In this document: in pieces, positions 51,413 through 62,172 of the stretch
How the letters are laid out: each line of letters starts with the position of its first letter
Numbering within the stretch: position 1 is the stretch's first letter
DNA from: Legionella hackeliae
GTDB lineage: Bacteria; Pseudomonadota; Gammaproteobacteria; Legionellales; Legionellaceae
Direction of reading: 5' to 3'
Assembly (NCBI RefSeq): GCF_000953655.1
Contig: NZ_LN681225.1
Coordinates: 315,001 to 379,000 of the forward strand
DNA: 64,000 nt
The notes under the pieces: model-generated
What the model saw: only the letters and a program-made list of their open reading frames with translations
Told to the model about the DNA's origin: nothing
The model's database searches: none
Translations under genes and position numbers: made by a program

Positions 51413-52912
51413 ATGATATACGTCGTCTATTTGTTATTGATGGTAGCGACAATCATTGTGGTTAAGCGACTCTTGGTTACCAATTCGGAGAGTTTGACCA
51501 CCAACAGTAAATATTTAAAACACAGCGATATACTCTCACTATTAGATTATTTTGATTATGTTCATGATGATGGTGTTTGCTTTGGCTTTACAGTGACTTG
51601 GGCTCAGGATGCAGCACTTGATAATGATCAGAGTTTTTATCAGCGATTAAATTTAATTAGACAGCACAAGCATCATATCACTTCTAAAATAGAGCGTATT
51701 AATTTAAAAATAAAGAGTAAAGAGGCCATTAATTGGTATGAAGATCAACTCTTAGATGTCCAGTCTTTTTTTGAGTCTGTTTGTCTTGCTCAAAGTCCAG
51801 AAGAGTATGATGATGTTTATGCGAAACGACTGAACCAAACCAATATTGATACTATTTTATCGTTAATTCGTCATAAATTGGCGAGAAATAATCATGTGAA
51901 GCGTTTTCTTTTAAAAACAGTGGCGCTTGATACCAGCGAAGATGCCATTGATTATTTCACGCAACTGCATCAATTACTAAAAATGACAGATAAGGTGTCC
52001 ATGGTATTGAGTTGTGAGAATCATGCTGTAGGGCTTAAGAAATTAGATACGCATTGGTTATTTATTGATATTAACAAGCTTTATCGACAAAATGATGAAT
52101 ATCCATACCTAATCTTGAATCATGAAGGTCTTGTCGCTCAACTTAGTGAAAGTTTTTCGGATAAACAAAGACTCATTTTTAATACAGATTTTATCGCTGC
52201 TCATCCCTCTCTTGAATTAAAAAGACGTCTTCAACAATTAAACGATATTTATCCCGTTTTTCGCGAACAGGTCCCCTATAAAAATAGCAGAGAAGTTGGT
52301 TTTTTAGCCATCAGTGCGCAAAATGGTGAAGAAAGAACGGTGCGACAAATATTAAATTTGCATAATAATTTTGATTATTTGAGTCCTGCACAAATTAGTG
52401 ATGCTGTTTCTTATGCAATCGGTAATAATCAAAAATCGGTTATAAATTTATTAATTAAAGCACGCGGATTTAAAATTAATTATCCGTGTGGTAGTGAGAA
52501 ATTAACACCGCTGGCAATGGCCTGTGACTATGGCTATTTAGACTTGGTTAGAATTTTTCTTGCTTGTGACGACGTTATGATTGATGCCAGGAATAAAGAT
52601 GGGCGCACTCCTTTAATGTTAGCATGTCAATCACCTTATACTCATACCAATACTGTGCTGTTTAAGGAGTTACTAGATGCCGGTGCTAGTCTAACACTGG
52701 TTGATAAAAATGGTGAGGATGCACTGACTCTTGCTGAGAACGTCTCAAATTCAGCAGCTATCAGCATTCTTGGCAAGTTCAGAGTACAAAGGCGCCCGCT
52801 CAATGCAGTAACTACTGGTCATTCTCTTTTTACGACCAAAGAATATACCAGGTTAAGACTCGATACGGATAAAAATGCTTTTTTAGTATCAACTTCGACG
52901 AGTAAATTGTAG
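51413..52912 (+). CDS. Ankyrin-repeat protein with possible papain-like Cys protease domain
   Basis: A 499-residue protein from ATG 51413 (AGGA 8 bases upstream). It begins with a hydrophobic anchor or signal segment (IYVVYLLLMVATIIVV). A middle domain shows an ordered Cys-His-Asp set: GVCFGFTVTW (Cys56), ENHAVGLKK (His204), WLFIDIN (Asp219). That order and local sequence recall YopT-like (C58) and related papain-fold proteases. About three ankyrin-like repeats follow near 340-450 (KLTPLAMACDYGYLDLVRIFL, DGRTPLMLACQ). Ankyrin proteins are common among Legionella effectors. The protease idea is my inference from motifs. Confidence 0.65.
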   Translation: MIYVVYLLLMVATIIVVKRLLVTNSESLTTNSKYLKHSDILSLLDYFDYVHDDGVCFGFTVTWAQDAALDNDQSFYQRLNLIRQHKHHITSKIERINLKIKSKEAINWYEDQLLDVQSFFESVCLAQSPEEYDDVYAKRLNQTNIDTILSLIRHKLARNNHVKRFLLKTVALDTSEDAIDYFTQLHQLLKMTDKVSMVLSCENHAVGLKKLDTHWLFIDINKLYRQNDEYPYLILNHEGLVAQLSESFSDKQRLIFNTDFIAAHPSLELKRRLQQLNDIYPVFREQVPYKNSREVGFLAISAQNGEERTVRQILNLHNNFDYLSPAQISDAVSYAIGNNQKSVINLLIKARGFKINYPCGSEKLTPLAMACDYGYLDLVRIFLACDDVMIDARNKDGRTPLMLACQSPYTHTNTVLFKELLDAGASLTLVDKNGEDALTLAENVSNSAAISILGKFRVQRRPLNAVTTGHSLFTTKEYTRLRLDTDKNAFLVSTSTSKL

Positions 52913-53006
52913 CCAAGGATTATACTTAAAGTAGGGTAAGTTGATTTACATTTTAGGTGAGTTGTCAACGACCTTAGGGGTAGGTGTTTTTTTAGGGGGC
53001 AAAATC

Positions 53007-53390
53007 ATGGACATCACGATTTTTTTAGCCCAGGTAATTGGGTGGTATTTGATCATAGTTAGTCTTTATACCCTGTTTCGTCAAGAGCATTTAAAAGCAG
53101 TAATGGGGGATATTTTAGTACAACGGGCATTATTAGTTTTTATTGCCACCATCACCATTATTCTGGGCTTGTTGTTAGTAATAAGTCATAATGTTTGGGT
53201 TATGGGTTGGCCGGTAATTATTACTATTATTGGATGGCTAACGCTTATTGTCGGCATTTTAAGATTAATGGTGCCTGAGTTTTCACAAAAGGCTGGACAA
53301 TGGTGGTTAGCTAATCCGACTTATCTGCTGGTTACTGCAGTGATTTTGTTACTTATTGGCCTGTACTTGCTTTATAGAGTTTATTTCTAA
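53007..53390 (+). CDS. Small four-helix integral membrane protein
   Basis: A 127-residue hydrophobic protein from ATG 53007, with GGGGG just upstream. The open frame extends back to 52941 but without a good site. Four predicted membrane helices can be read: FLAQVIGWYLIIVSLYTLF, ALLVFIATITIILGLLLVIS, MGWPVIITIIGWLTLIVGIL and TYLLVTAVILLLIGLYLLY. The family is unknown to me. A terminator-like hairpin follows. Confidence 0.65.
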   Translation: MDITIFLAQVIGWYLIIVSLYTLFRQEHLKAVMGDILVQRALLVFIATITIILGLLLVISHNVWVMGWPVIITIIGWLTLIVGILRLMVPEFSQKAGQWWLANPTYLLVTAVILLLIGLYLLYRVYF

Positions 53391-53430
53391 AACAAAAATA
53401 GCATGTCAAGTTGATTCAAACTCTACACAC

Positions 53431-53480
53431 CCCGAGGGGAGCTAGCTCCCTCCGAGGAAGTTTGTTGTTCTTTTTTTCAT
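53431..53480 (+). terminator. Terminator-like hairpin between convergent genes
   Basis: A GC-rich imperfect palindrome centred on GCTAGC (CCCGAGGGGAGC/GCTCCCTCCGAGG) is followed on the + strand by TTTGTTGTTCTTTTTTTC. It ends the membrane protein transcript and lies at the stop of the giant - strand gene. Confidence 0.6.
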
Positions 53481-56400
53481 CGTCCAAATAAATTGAAAAA
53501 CCACGATTGTTGTGGAGGAGGGGCTGCGGCTTCTGGGGTATCGGTAGTGTTAGCCTGGGTGGTCCAAAAATAAGAGGATAAGGATGAAATCCTACTGGTT
53601 ACCTTATTCAATATCGAGACGGAGTTTGCTGCACAAGGAGGGGGTTCAATTTGATTGGGGACAAGCTCAGGTTCTTGCGCTTCCAGTAAAAGTTTTGCGA
53701 CATCATGAAACAGACCAGGTCCTGTTGCTGCAGTTAACAACAGCGATGTTAATTTTTCCTGTTGATTGTTTTGTAGATAAAGACCAATTAAACGTCGTCG
53801 ATTATTGAGAAAAGGTTCAAAGTGCTGGCTCAGCCATGTCGCCAGGCTTTGATCCCATTTACTACGTTGCCATATCATTGTAAATAAATCATCCACCTCT
53901 TTTCTTGTGTCTATTTCTGTAAGAACAGGTTTTTGCCAATCATAAATAGCCAAGGCATTTACTACTGTGATAAGTACTGGAATAGTGAGATTGTTGTCAT
54001 CAATGCGGGCAAGAATCGTTTCAAGATTTTCGCGAGGTTGTGATTTTTCCTCGACATAGTCAGAATCAACTGTATCCGTGGTGCTTAGTTTTTGGAAAAT
54101 TATTGTCGGAGAAGATATTTGGCGTTGGGAATCATAAAGTAAAACATAGTGAGGTTTTTTAGGTTCCCACCAAGTTTCCCAACCATAAAAAAAGCTACGT
54201 TTAATCCAAACTCGAAACTCTGCTAAAAATCCTTGAGTTGAATGTATGGACGATTCAAATTGAGCTTCTTGTAACGCCCGTTCAGCAATTTTTTTATTCT
54301 CAGAACCAGTTTCCAGGAAGGTTAAACCCAATTTGCATAAATTTATTACGGTTTTATAATCACCGCTCATACCAAAACGAAGAATACTTTGTTTACAATC
54401 AAAAAGTAGTAACGCGGCACTGACTTCTTCACTAAATAATTGAGGATGGGAAAGCAAACCATTGAACAGTATTTCTCTAATCTCTAACTTCATTTCTGTC
54501 CGGGTGAGCAGCCATGCAAGTGTTTGAAGCCGTTCCTTTTTTGTTGATATGTGAGATTCAGCTAAATGATCAAGATAATCATTGAAACAACGCTGTAGGG
54601 GCTCCAGTTTCCCCTGGTAATGAATTAAAAAATAATCAAAGGATTGCAATTTACCGGTTTTTTTCATAATTAAGTCGATTAACGGATTCACTGCCAAATC
54701 GTTTAATTGCAAGGAAGTTGTCTCGACAGCTCCAATGAACATACTTTTAAATGATTTTGTAAAAACCTGAAGAAAGCTGTGTTGCGTGTCCGTTGTTGTC
54801 TGACTTGAATGCAGAGGAACTAGCTTTTGCATTCGCTTAATATTTAAGTGACCCTCATCATAAAATAGGGAGCAATCAGCAAATAAAGCACTGCTACGTA
54901 AGTAATCACTCGTCGCTCTGCCCAGTTTTCCACGTAGTGCACTAAAGGCAGTACCCTCACTAAGTCTCATAAGCAACTGGATAGTTTGTGAAGAAAATGC
55001 AGCTTTTTTTTCAAGAAGCTTGTCTGTTAAGTCAAGGATAAATTGAATTGAAACAGCTTCTGCTTGACCTTTATAGAGGTAAAGATATACCGCATAATTC
55101 AGATGAGCTTCCTCACATAAAGGAGTGAGTTGCTGAAGGGTTGTCAAGCCAAGTTTATCCTGATGCTTAACTAACAGAGAGAGAATGGCGCGCTTTTTCT
55201 CATCAGCAAGATTGGTAAGCGCAGTGATAAATTTTTTAGTGCGAATGTTTGCTAGAGTAATTAAGGGTGTCTCACTGTTTGGAAGAGTACCAAAATAAGT
55301 GAGCCAATATTTAATAAACACCTCATCGTGTTCACCTATTAGGTGTAAAAAGGGTTCAGCATAAGTTTCATTGAGGTGATGAAAATCTTTAATGGAACAA
55401 AATAATGTTGCTGCCGCTTCCGGATGTAGTTGTTTTAACGCATCCGAGGGAAGCTGCGCCAGATGCATATGTTTTGCAAGAGGGTGTAATCGTGGCGCAA
55501 TAGATTTTACCGCGGTGGACAATTGAGAGAGAAACGACTCACCCTGTAATTTTTCAATATAATCTTTGCGTCCTAACAAATGAGCACTAATTAGAGACTT
55601 AATAGTTTTATTATCGATATTTTTTTGTAAATTGATTAAGTCATTAGCCACAAATTGACACTTATCAAGAATTGAGATTAGTGCTAATTTCGTATTCGTA
55701 TTTGCGGTGATTGCAGCTATATGTTGCTCTTGATGTAATGCAGTATCAAGTAAGATCAACTGCTCTGTTGTGGAGTTTTGTAGATGGTCTTTCAGCCAAT
55801 CCCAAGAAAATGCAAGCACTATATTAGGGATAAAATGAGCTGCACTAGCCTGCAATTTTGCCATGTGTGCAAAAAGCCAATTTGCTTTGGTGCTAGTTAA
55901 TCCTTCTATCTGTGAGAGTCGTTTGCACAATGCATCGAACAGATCATGATTTAAAATATGCAGTAATAATTTTTCCAGGAAGGGCTGTTTTTCTAAATCA
56001 AGGTCGTCTGTTTGCAATAACCAACTTAAAAACGAAGAAATTAATCGCTCGCTGTCTTCAATTAAAAAGGAAAATAGACGCAACCAATGAAAATAAACAC
56101 CAGGCTGTTTCGTATTTACTTCCTTATGAAATTTTTCCATGACGGTATTGTAAGAGATGATTTTCGTTTCTAGAGTAAGAGTGTGAAAGCAATATTCCAG
56201 ATTTTGCTGGGCTTGTATGGCGAGATCATTGGGAAGCTCAGATTGGGTAATTACATTTTGTAAATGAAGAAGGCTCTTGTAGAGAGCGGCATCCGCACAA
56301 AAAAGGGCATAATTTCGTCCGTGCTCCTCACCAGGATGCCAGCCTTCAAAGTCAGCGGGGGCTTTAATGGTAAAAAGAAAATGTTGCAGAATAAGAATTT

Positions 56401-59400
56401 TTTCACAGTTTTCTTTTGTTAAATTGGCAAACTGTACAGGAGAGAGTTGCTCAATAAATTCACTTTGACTCTCATCAATTCGTTTAATCTTCCATTCACT
56501 ATTAAGTTCTATATCGATAAGACTCTGGCAGAGTTTACCAAAACCTGCATAAATAATTTTACGTAATAAACTCTCATGAGTTTTTGGGTTTTTCAGCATG
56601 AAGCAGGTGAGGTCTTTTAAAAAAGCAGGATTTAAGCATTTTAGCAAGGTGGAACTTTTTTGCGGGTCTGCATAAATTCCATCGATGAGATGTATTAGTT
56701 TATTGACTGTCAGAATTTGTTTTGAATCAAAAACAAGGGGTTGATACGCGTTAAAAATATACGCAAGACTTTCTAAACTATCTTTTATAAATGAACGCGA
56801 TATTGCGGTTAATCGCGCTAAATTCTGGCTATCATTATTGGCACTAAATCCCCAAATGGCTAATTTACGACAGCGCTCTATTAGTTCATCTTCAATATTA
56901 CTAAGCTTCCCCCTCTCCATATGAAACCAATCCAAATCCATGTGATTACTATATTTTGTTGGGAGTAATAACGCCTCAACTTGTTGCTGCGATAAATGCG
57001 TTTTTTTGGCTTGCAAAAGCATTCCCAAGAGATTGGATAAGTGAGGGAGGTGAGCAAAAGTTGTTACTTCTACTTCGAGTGTCAAAGCCTCTATGGATTG
57101 AGAATATAAGGTTGTAATCACCTCAGAAAATGTCGAATAGGTATTTGATTTCTTTACGATATCAAGGGCTGAACCAATTTTCCTTAAATTCTGATAAATG
57201 TTGGCAAGCTCTTCCTCAAACTCTTTGGCAGGGTAATGACTAAGTAACGACTGTAACAGATTTTCACTCAAAAATTCTGCTATAGGCGAAAATAGACAAT
57301 GGTTTAATAGCCATTGTCTAAATTCCTGGTCATGAAATACTTCAGGGACTTGCAATAAAGTCGTTAGTAACTGAGCAAAAAGCACTGCCGGGGAAAGTTG
57401 CTTGGCAGAAATCCATTCTTTGTGGTGCTGACCTGCAGTGCTTAGAAATTCAATTTCTGTTTTTTGAAGATTGTGAAGTTGACCATTCTTTATTTTGCCA
57501 AAATACGAGTCTGGCCTAAACAGCTGTATCAGCTTAGGAGCAGAATAATTTTCAATGACTTGTAGATGATGCTGATAATTAAGTAGATAACTCCGCATTG
57601 TTTGGGCATGAGCAGGAAACAGTGGTGCAACGGTTTGTGAGTAGTCTATAAGCAAATTGTAAAGTGAATCAAAGGGGATCTCTAAAGACGAATAAGACTC
57701 TTGAAAAAGCGGTAAAACAATTTGCTGATACAATGCAGTGGGAGAGACGACATCTCTAAACTCTGAATTATTAGAGCGACACAGAGAGATACTCTTTAAG
57801 ACGCCCGTTAATAAAGGTAATGATTGAAACCAACGCGCACTCTGCAACATTTGGGGAGCAACTTCTTGACATAAATTGAGCGGTTCAAGAAAAAAGATCA
57901 GTTGGTTAAGTTGTTCGAATAATTCAAAATGATTCTGTACAACCTCTCTTAAAACGTCAGTGGGGAGTTTGGGTAATAATTTAAACTGACATAACCAACC
58001 CTTCCAGGGATTAAGTGCCGTTTGCGTAAATAAAGAAAATAATAATCCTCCCGGTTCTAAGGGCAAGTCCATAGCAGGATTTTGCAAAAACTCATTAATT
58101 CTGCGCTCGTAATAATGATTTTCCTTAATTATCGCACCCAGTTTTTGTTTATTCTTTTCGTTGGTCGTGTAATTGGCAAATGCTGCAAGTGTTTGACTAT
58201 CAACATTCATGGACTCAAGCCAGGTAGTAAGTGGGATGCTTTGAGTCTCAAGGTAATTAAAAATAGCCTCAACAAAACTTATTTTTGTTTTACCAGAGCT
58301 ATAACTGTCTAAAATGCGTAGTATCTGTTTTCCGGACGTAATATCAGCAATCAGTGTATTTTTTTGCGAGTTGCTGAGAAGGGTCAATCCTGAATGATGG
58401 CGAGCTAGTAAATCGACAAAAACAAATCGTGTTTTGCTTTGAGCATAGATAGAATAAAGTGTTGTGGCTGGCAAGGCCTGTGCCAGTATCATCAAAGAAG
58501 ACCATTGAACATCCCCTAATGTAGGCTGTTGTAACAAATTATAAGCGAGTGCTTTTTGATTTTCGGCGGATAGTTTTTCAAAAAGGAATGCAAATTGATC
58601 CTCATTCATTGTTTCTGGAGGATGGGCTAAAAGTTGCTTAATAAACTCTTGAAAGCGAGTTTCTTGAGTCAGAGTTTCATGAAATTTTAGGTGTGCATGT
58701 TGTAAGAGGATTTTTGTAAAAGGGTGACGTTCGATGGTTTTTGTATCTACTTTATTTATCCAAACCAATGCAATTTGAGCAAATTCCTGGCTGACTAATA
58801 ATCGACTGGGCCAACGACTATTTTGTTCAATAAGGTAGGAGAAGGTATTTAGTATTAGTTGTTGAAACTCATGTGAAAGATTGCTGTACTCTGCTTTTTC
58901 CTGAAGTTTACTAAGCTTGGTAATCAGTTGTAAGTGCTGCAACACTAAATGGATATCCTCTAAAGTGTCTGGGTTTAAATAGTCTAATGTGAGTAGCAGC
59001 ATATTGATCACAAATAAAGCACTAGGCTCTATTGACTCAGCATGAGTTAACAGTTGTGTTTTTGTAATGAACTCCCGTTTTTGTTGACTGGTATCTTTAG
59101 ATAATTCATTAAAGAGCATTATAAAATGTACAGGTTTGGCATTGAGACTAGCCAATTGCAAAAAAAGAGTCTGCAAATGTGGTTTCAAAGCCTCATGCTT
59201 GTAAATGGATTCAAGAATAGGCTGACTTAATGGTAGCAAGACAAGCAAGGAGCTATAGTTTAATTTCTCAAAGGATGCTTCATTGACTAGTAATTGAAAC
59301 CAGTGAGTCAATTTTCCAACGTAGGCTGGATTATTACATTCGCTAAAAAACCATTGCAGTTCATCTTGATTGAATTGAGGAAGGAGTTTTTCGAAGTTAT

Positions 59401-62053
59401 CCAGGCGTGTAATAAATTGCATGGCTTGAGCTGTCAAAAATGGATTAGTACTGTTTTTGATATGTAGAATTAAATTTTTTACCAGGTATAAGTTTTGATC
59501 AATGTCTCTGCTGTTTAAATAAGTGATTACTTTTTGCCAATTAGTTAAGTTCTTTTCCTGTATTGATTTGGTCAAAATAAGCGCCAGTGACTCAGGGGCT
59601 ATGTGCTCGAGAGCAGTTGCTTCAATTTGTACTAAGTATTGTGCACTAAGGTGAGCATCCTCGCCTTGACTAATATTGACAGCAAGCCGCACCAAAAGAG
59701 GATCGAAACAATGCGGTAAACCTAGCTGTGTTGTGAGGAATGCAACACAGCGTTTATCCTCGTAAGAGGACGCTTTGGGATTCAATAAATGCCAGCAGGC
59801 CTCTTTTAACAAACAATAACTTTTTCTCCCTTCACTATCCAGGCTCTGTTGTGCAGCTTCCAGATTACTAAAAAGGGTTTGTAACTTTTTAGGAGTAGTT
59901 TGAAATTGACTTAATAAATGAAGGGCAACATTTTCGGCACTGTCTTTAGTTAATGGGGTAAGGTTTAAAACACGATTGGCTCTTAATTTCAAATCAGCTG
60001 CAGCATCACTTACGAGGTATCCTTGTAAAACAGTGGGTGTAAAATCTTGGAATATTGATGAGCGAGACGCTAAAAGATAAAAGCAAGTAGGATTGTTGAG
60101 TAAATAAAACGCTATTTTGGGTGATTGCTGGCATCCATCGACCCAATGATGTAATGGCGAGCGTGCATCGGTTGTCGTTTGTAAGCGCTGGCAGAAATGC
60201 TTCAGAATTTCATCGAATGTGACTTTGCAGTCTTTGTTTTCTTCTATCTTGTCAATGAATTGATCAATCAGTGTAATTAAATTTTTATCATCGATAAAGG
60301 GCATTAAATTATCAAGGAAATCCGCGCGTAAGGGTGCATTTAAAAGTAGATACAACAATAAGGGTTGCCGAGAGGTTTCTTTGAGCAATTCAGCCAAGCA
60401 ATTAAACTCTTCTTTTGCCGCATTGCAACGCAACATATGCTGATATAACGCCAGCAGCTCTTCACTGGAGAAATCGCGGAGTAAAGCTAATTGCTCAGGC
60501 ATTTTTAGCAGTTTCAATAAGTCATAGGTAGGTTGTAAAAGTGTTGCTTTATTAATGCCCGCTAGAAATAAAGCCGTTAGCCACTGATAACGTAACATAC
60601 TATTGCTTTTAAAGTGATGTGATAAATGGGTGATAGACTCATTAATAACTGTATCGGAAAGTAAACTAACATTTTTGGCTAACGCTAAAAGGTGCTGCAT
60701 CGACATAGTCGATTGACTAATTTTTTTAGCTAAAACACGATAGTAAGTAGCCGAAAGTAATTCATGTTCATTTTGAATAATTTGTCGCAGTGCAACTATG
60801 TGGCCACAAAGATTAATCAATTGTTTTTCATCGAGTCGCTCCAGGCAATCCTCTGTCAAGTCTCGATTTTGCGATTTACTCGTGGTAATAAAGTTTATGG
60901 TGATGATTTTGTCTTCATCATCAATGTCATTAATACACTTTAATATAGTGGCTTTGTCATGGACTCTATCAAGGAAAAGATCAAGAAAACGGATAATTTC
61001 AACCAAGTTTTTATTAGCATATTGAGAATAGTATTTTTTAAAATAATCACTTAGTTCATTGGGACATAATTGACTAAATACAGTCAGGAAGGCGTTGGTT
61101 GCTACTGTCTTTAGTAATGGATCTTGTCGGTCATATTGAGTGCTTTGGGTAAGTAGTTCGATGACTAACTCTTTTTGACGATTAGGAGCTAATTGTCCTT
61201 TCAGTCGCTTGATCATCAAAATATTAGCAAGCTCAGTGTTGTTATAAATTAATTGCCCATATTCTGCTTGAGAATGAGTTGCTCTTACAGTTAAAGCTGT
61301 GGCAAGAGCATCATACTTGGATAGGTATATTTGCCGACGCTCGGTAAAACGATGGTGTTGCTTTTCTCTAGAATCAGAGGCATAGGTTGCTGCAATGGCG
61401 CGTAGTTGAAAAAGGATATTAACAAGCTGCTCGGTACTAAGCGTCAATGTTAAATTATTCATACTGTTGTGTTCAACAGGGGATAACAGTACATAGCTTG
61501 CCAATTTACTAAGGTGATTATTTAACTCCTTATTCAAAGCACTGGAAGGGCGATTAAACACAATGTAGGTTACCAAAGGAGATAACCAGAAGGGTTTGCC
61601 ATCAGCTGTTTCAAGTAGTCGGCTGTATAAACGCTCACGCTGGAGGGGTGGAAGATGGTGTAATAAAAGTAAAATATCATCCTGCTGCTGATGATTTTCA
61701 ATCCAGTGGATAAGGCTTGAAAGAATAGTTTGCCAAAGGATTTGATTATTAATGGGGACAAGGGATTTTAATGTTTGGAGTAATTGAACGATATTCGTAG
61801 TATTCGAATTGTTAAGGGCCTCAATTAATAAGTGCAAATTAATTTTGACTTTTAATTCAAGACTGTTTTCGACGAGTTCATTTTCATTGAGAATAGTTAG
61901 CAGTATAGATAGCTTATCTATAGCTTGCTGCTCAATCAGTTTATCAATAATCAAATTCAGCGTGGTTAAATCAGCAGGAGTTTCAGCAAACAATTTTCGT
62001 GCTGTCACCAGATCGATCTGTGTGAGAAAGGCTGTCACAAGACTATTACTCAT
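53477..62053 (-). CDS. Giant helical protein (2858 residues), unknown function
   Basis: A single uninterrupted frame of 8577 bases, starting at ATG 62053 behind AGGAG with 6-base spacing. The protein has no signal peptide or obvious membrane span. It is dense in Leu-rich helix pairs throughout, such as LTTLNLIIDKLIEQQAIDKL, which suggests an alpha-solenoid or scaffold-like rod. No enzymatic motif was found. The last 300 residues differ (Trp-rich FYGWETWWEPKKPHYVLLYD), and a Pro/Ala-rich linker leads to the tail QQSWFFNLFGR. An unusually long, soluble, domain-free protein in Legionella is a candidate effector or structural protein. Its base composition resembles its neighbours. It follows trkAH on the same strand. 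Confidence 0.8.
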   Translation of the reverse strand: MSNSLVTAFLTQIDLVTARKLFAETPADLTTLNLIIDKLIEQQAIDKLSILLTILNENELVENSLELKVKINLHLLIEALNNSNTTNIVQLLQTLKSLVPINNQILWQTILSSLIHWIENHQQQDDILLLLHHLPPLQRERLYSRLLETADGKPFWLSPLVTYIVFNRPSSALNKELNNHLSKLASYVLLSPVEHNSMNNLTLTLSTEQLVNILFQLRAIAATYASDSREKQHHRFTERRQIYLSKYDALATALTVRATHSQAEYGQLIYNNTELANILMIKRLKGQLAPNRQKELVIELLTQSTQYDRQDPLLKTVATNAFLTVFSQLCPNELSDYFKKYYSQYANKNLVEIIRFLDLFLDRVHDKATILKCINDIDDEDKIITINFITTSKSQNRDLTEDCLERLDEKQLINLCGHIVALRQIIQNEHELLSATYYRVLAKKISQSTMSMQHLLALAKNVSLLSDTVINESITHLSHHFKSNSMLRYQWLTALFLAGINKATLLQPTYDLLKLLKMPEQLALLRDFSSEELLALYQHMLRCNAAKEEFNCLAELLKETSRQPLLLYLLLNAPLRADFLDNLMPFIDDKNLITLIDQFIDKIEENKDCKVTFDEILKHFCQRLQTTTDARSPLHHWVDGCQQSPKIAFYLLNNPTCFYLLASRSSIFQDFTPTVLQGYLVSDAAADLKLRANRVLNLTPLTKDSAENVALHLLSQFQTTPKKLQTLFSNLEAAQQSLDSEGRKSYCLLKEACWHLLNPKASSYEDKRCVAFLTTQLGLPHCFDPLLVRLAVNISQGEDAHLSAQYLVQIEATALEHIAPESLALILTKSIQEKNLTNWQKVITYLNSRDIDQNLYLVKNLILHIKNSTNPFLTAQAMQFITRLDNFEKLLPQFNQDELQWFFSECNNPAYVGKLTHWFQLLVNEASFEKLNYSSLLVLLPLSQPILESIYKHEALKPHLQTLFLQLASLNAKPVHFIMLFNELSKDTSQQKREFITKTQLLTHAESIEPSALFVINMLLLTLDYLNPDTLEDIHLVLQHLQLITKLSKLQEKAEYSNLSHEFQQLILNTFSYLIEQNSRWPSRLLVSQEFAQIALVWINKVDTKTIERHPFTKILLQHAHLKFHETLTQETRFQEFIKQLLAHPPETMNEDQFAFLFEKLSAENQKALAYNLLQQPTLGDVQWSSLMILAQALPATTLYSIYAQSKTRFVFVDLLARHHSGLTLLSNSQKNTLIADITSGKQILRILDSYSSGKTKISFVEAIFNYLETQSIPLTTWLESMNVDSQTLAAFANYTTNEKNKQKLGAIIKENHYYERRINEFLQNPAMDLPLEPGGLLFSLFTQTALNPWKGWLCQFKLLPKLPTDVLREVVQNHFELFEQLNQLIFFLEPLNLCQEVAPQMLQSARWFQSLPLLTGVLKSISLCRSNNSEFRDVVSPTALYQQIVLPLFQESYSSLEIPFDSLYNLLIDYSQTVAPLFPAHAQTMRSYLLNYQHHLQVIENYSAPKLIQLFRPDSYFGKIKNGQLHNLQKTEIEFLSTAGQHHKEWISAKQLSPAVLFAQLLTTLLQVPEVFHDQEFRQWLLNHCLFSPIAEFLSENLLQSLLSHYPAKEFEEELANIYQNLRKIGSALDIVKKSNTYSTFSEVITTLYSQSIEALTLEVEVTTFAHLPHLSNLLGMLLQAKKTHLSQQQVEALLLPTKYSNHMDLDWFHMERGKLSNIEDELIERCRKLAIWGFSANNDSQNLARLTAISRSFIKDSLESLAYIFNAYQPLVFDSKQILTVNKLIHLIDGIYADPQKSSTLLKCLNPAFLKDLTCFMLKNPKTHESLLRKIIYAGFGKLCQSLIDIELNSEWKIKRIDESQSEFIEQLSPVQFANLTKENCEKILILQHFLFTIKAPADFEGWHPGEEHGRNYALFCADAALYKSLLHLQNVITQSELPNDLAIQAQQNLEYCFHTLTLETKIISYNTVMEKFHKEVNTKQPGVYFHWLRLFSFLIEDSERLISSFLSWLLQTDDLDLEKQPFLEKLLLHILNHDLFDALCKRLSQIEGLTSTKANWLFAHMAKLQASAAHFIPNIVLAFSWDWLKDHLQNSTTEQLILLDTALHQEQHIAAITANTNTKLALISILDKCQFVANDLINLQKNIDNKTIKSLISAHLLGRKDYIEKLQGESFLSQLSTAVKSIAPRLHPLAKHMHLAQLPSDALKQLHPEAAATLFCSIKDFHHLNETYAEPFLHLIGEHDEVFIKYWLTYFGTLPNSETPLITLANIRTKKFITALTNLADEKKRAILSLLVKHQDKLGLTTLQQLTPLCEEAHLNYAVYLYLYKGQAEAVSIQFILDLTDKLLEKKAAFSSQTIQLLMRLSEGTAFSALRGKLGRATSDYLRSSALFADCSLFYDEGHLNIKRMQKLVPLHSSQTTTDTQHSFLQVFTKSFKSMFIGAVETTSLQLNDLAVNPLIDLIMKKTGKLQSFDYFLIHYQGKLEPLQRCFNDYLDHLAESHISTKKERLQTLAWLLTRTEMKLEIREILFNGLLSHPQLFSEEVSAALLLFDCKQSILRFGMSGDYKTVINLCKLGLTFLETGSENKKIAERALQEAQFESSIHSTQGFLAEFRVWIKRSFFYGWETWWEPKKPHYVLLYDSQRQISSPTIIFQKLSTTDTVDSDYVEEKSQPRENLETILARIDDNNLTIPVLITVVNALAIYDWQKPVLTEIDTRKEVDDLFTMIWQRSKWDQSLATWLSQHFEPFLNNRRRLIGLYLQNNQQEKLTSLLLTAATGPGLFHDVAKLLLEAQEPELVPNQIEPPPCAANSVSILNKVTSRISSLSSYFWTTQANTTDTPEAAAPPPQQSWFFNLFGR

Positions 62054-62172
62054 AACAAACTCCTGTTAGATCTTGATAGCCTTAATCTCCCAAGAGTTTA
62101 AGCACATCAAGATTTCCCAATCCGTTGGTTACAATCAGCATAACGATTTGAAAAAAAATTTCAATATCTGCG

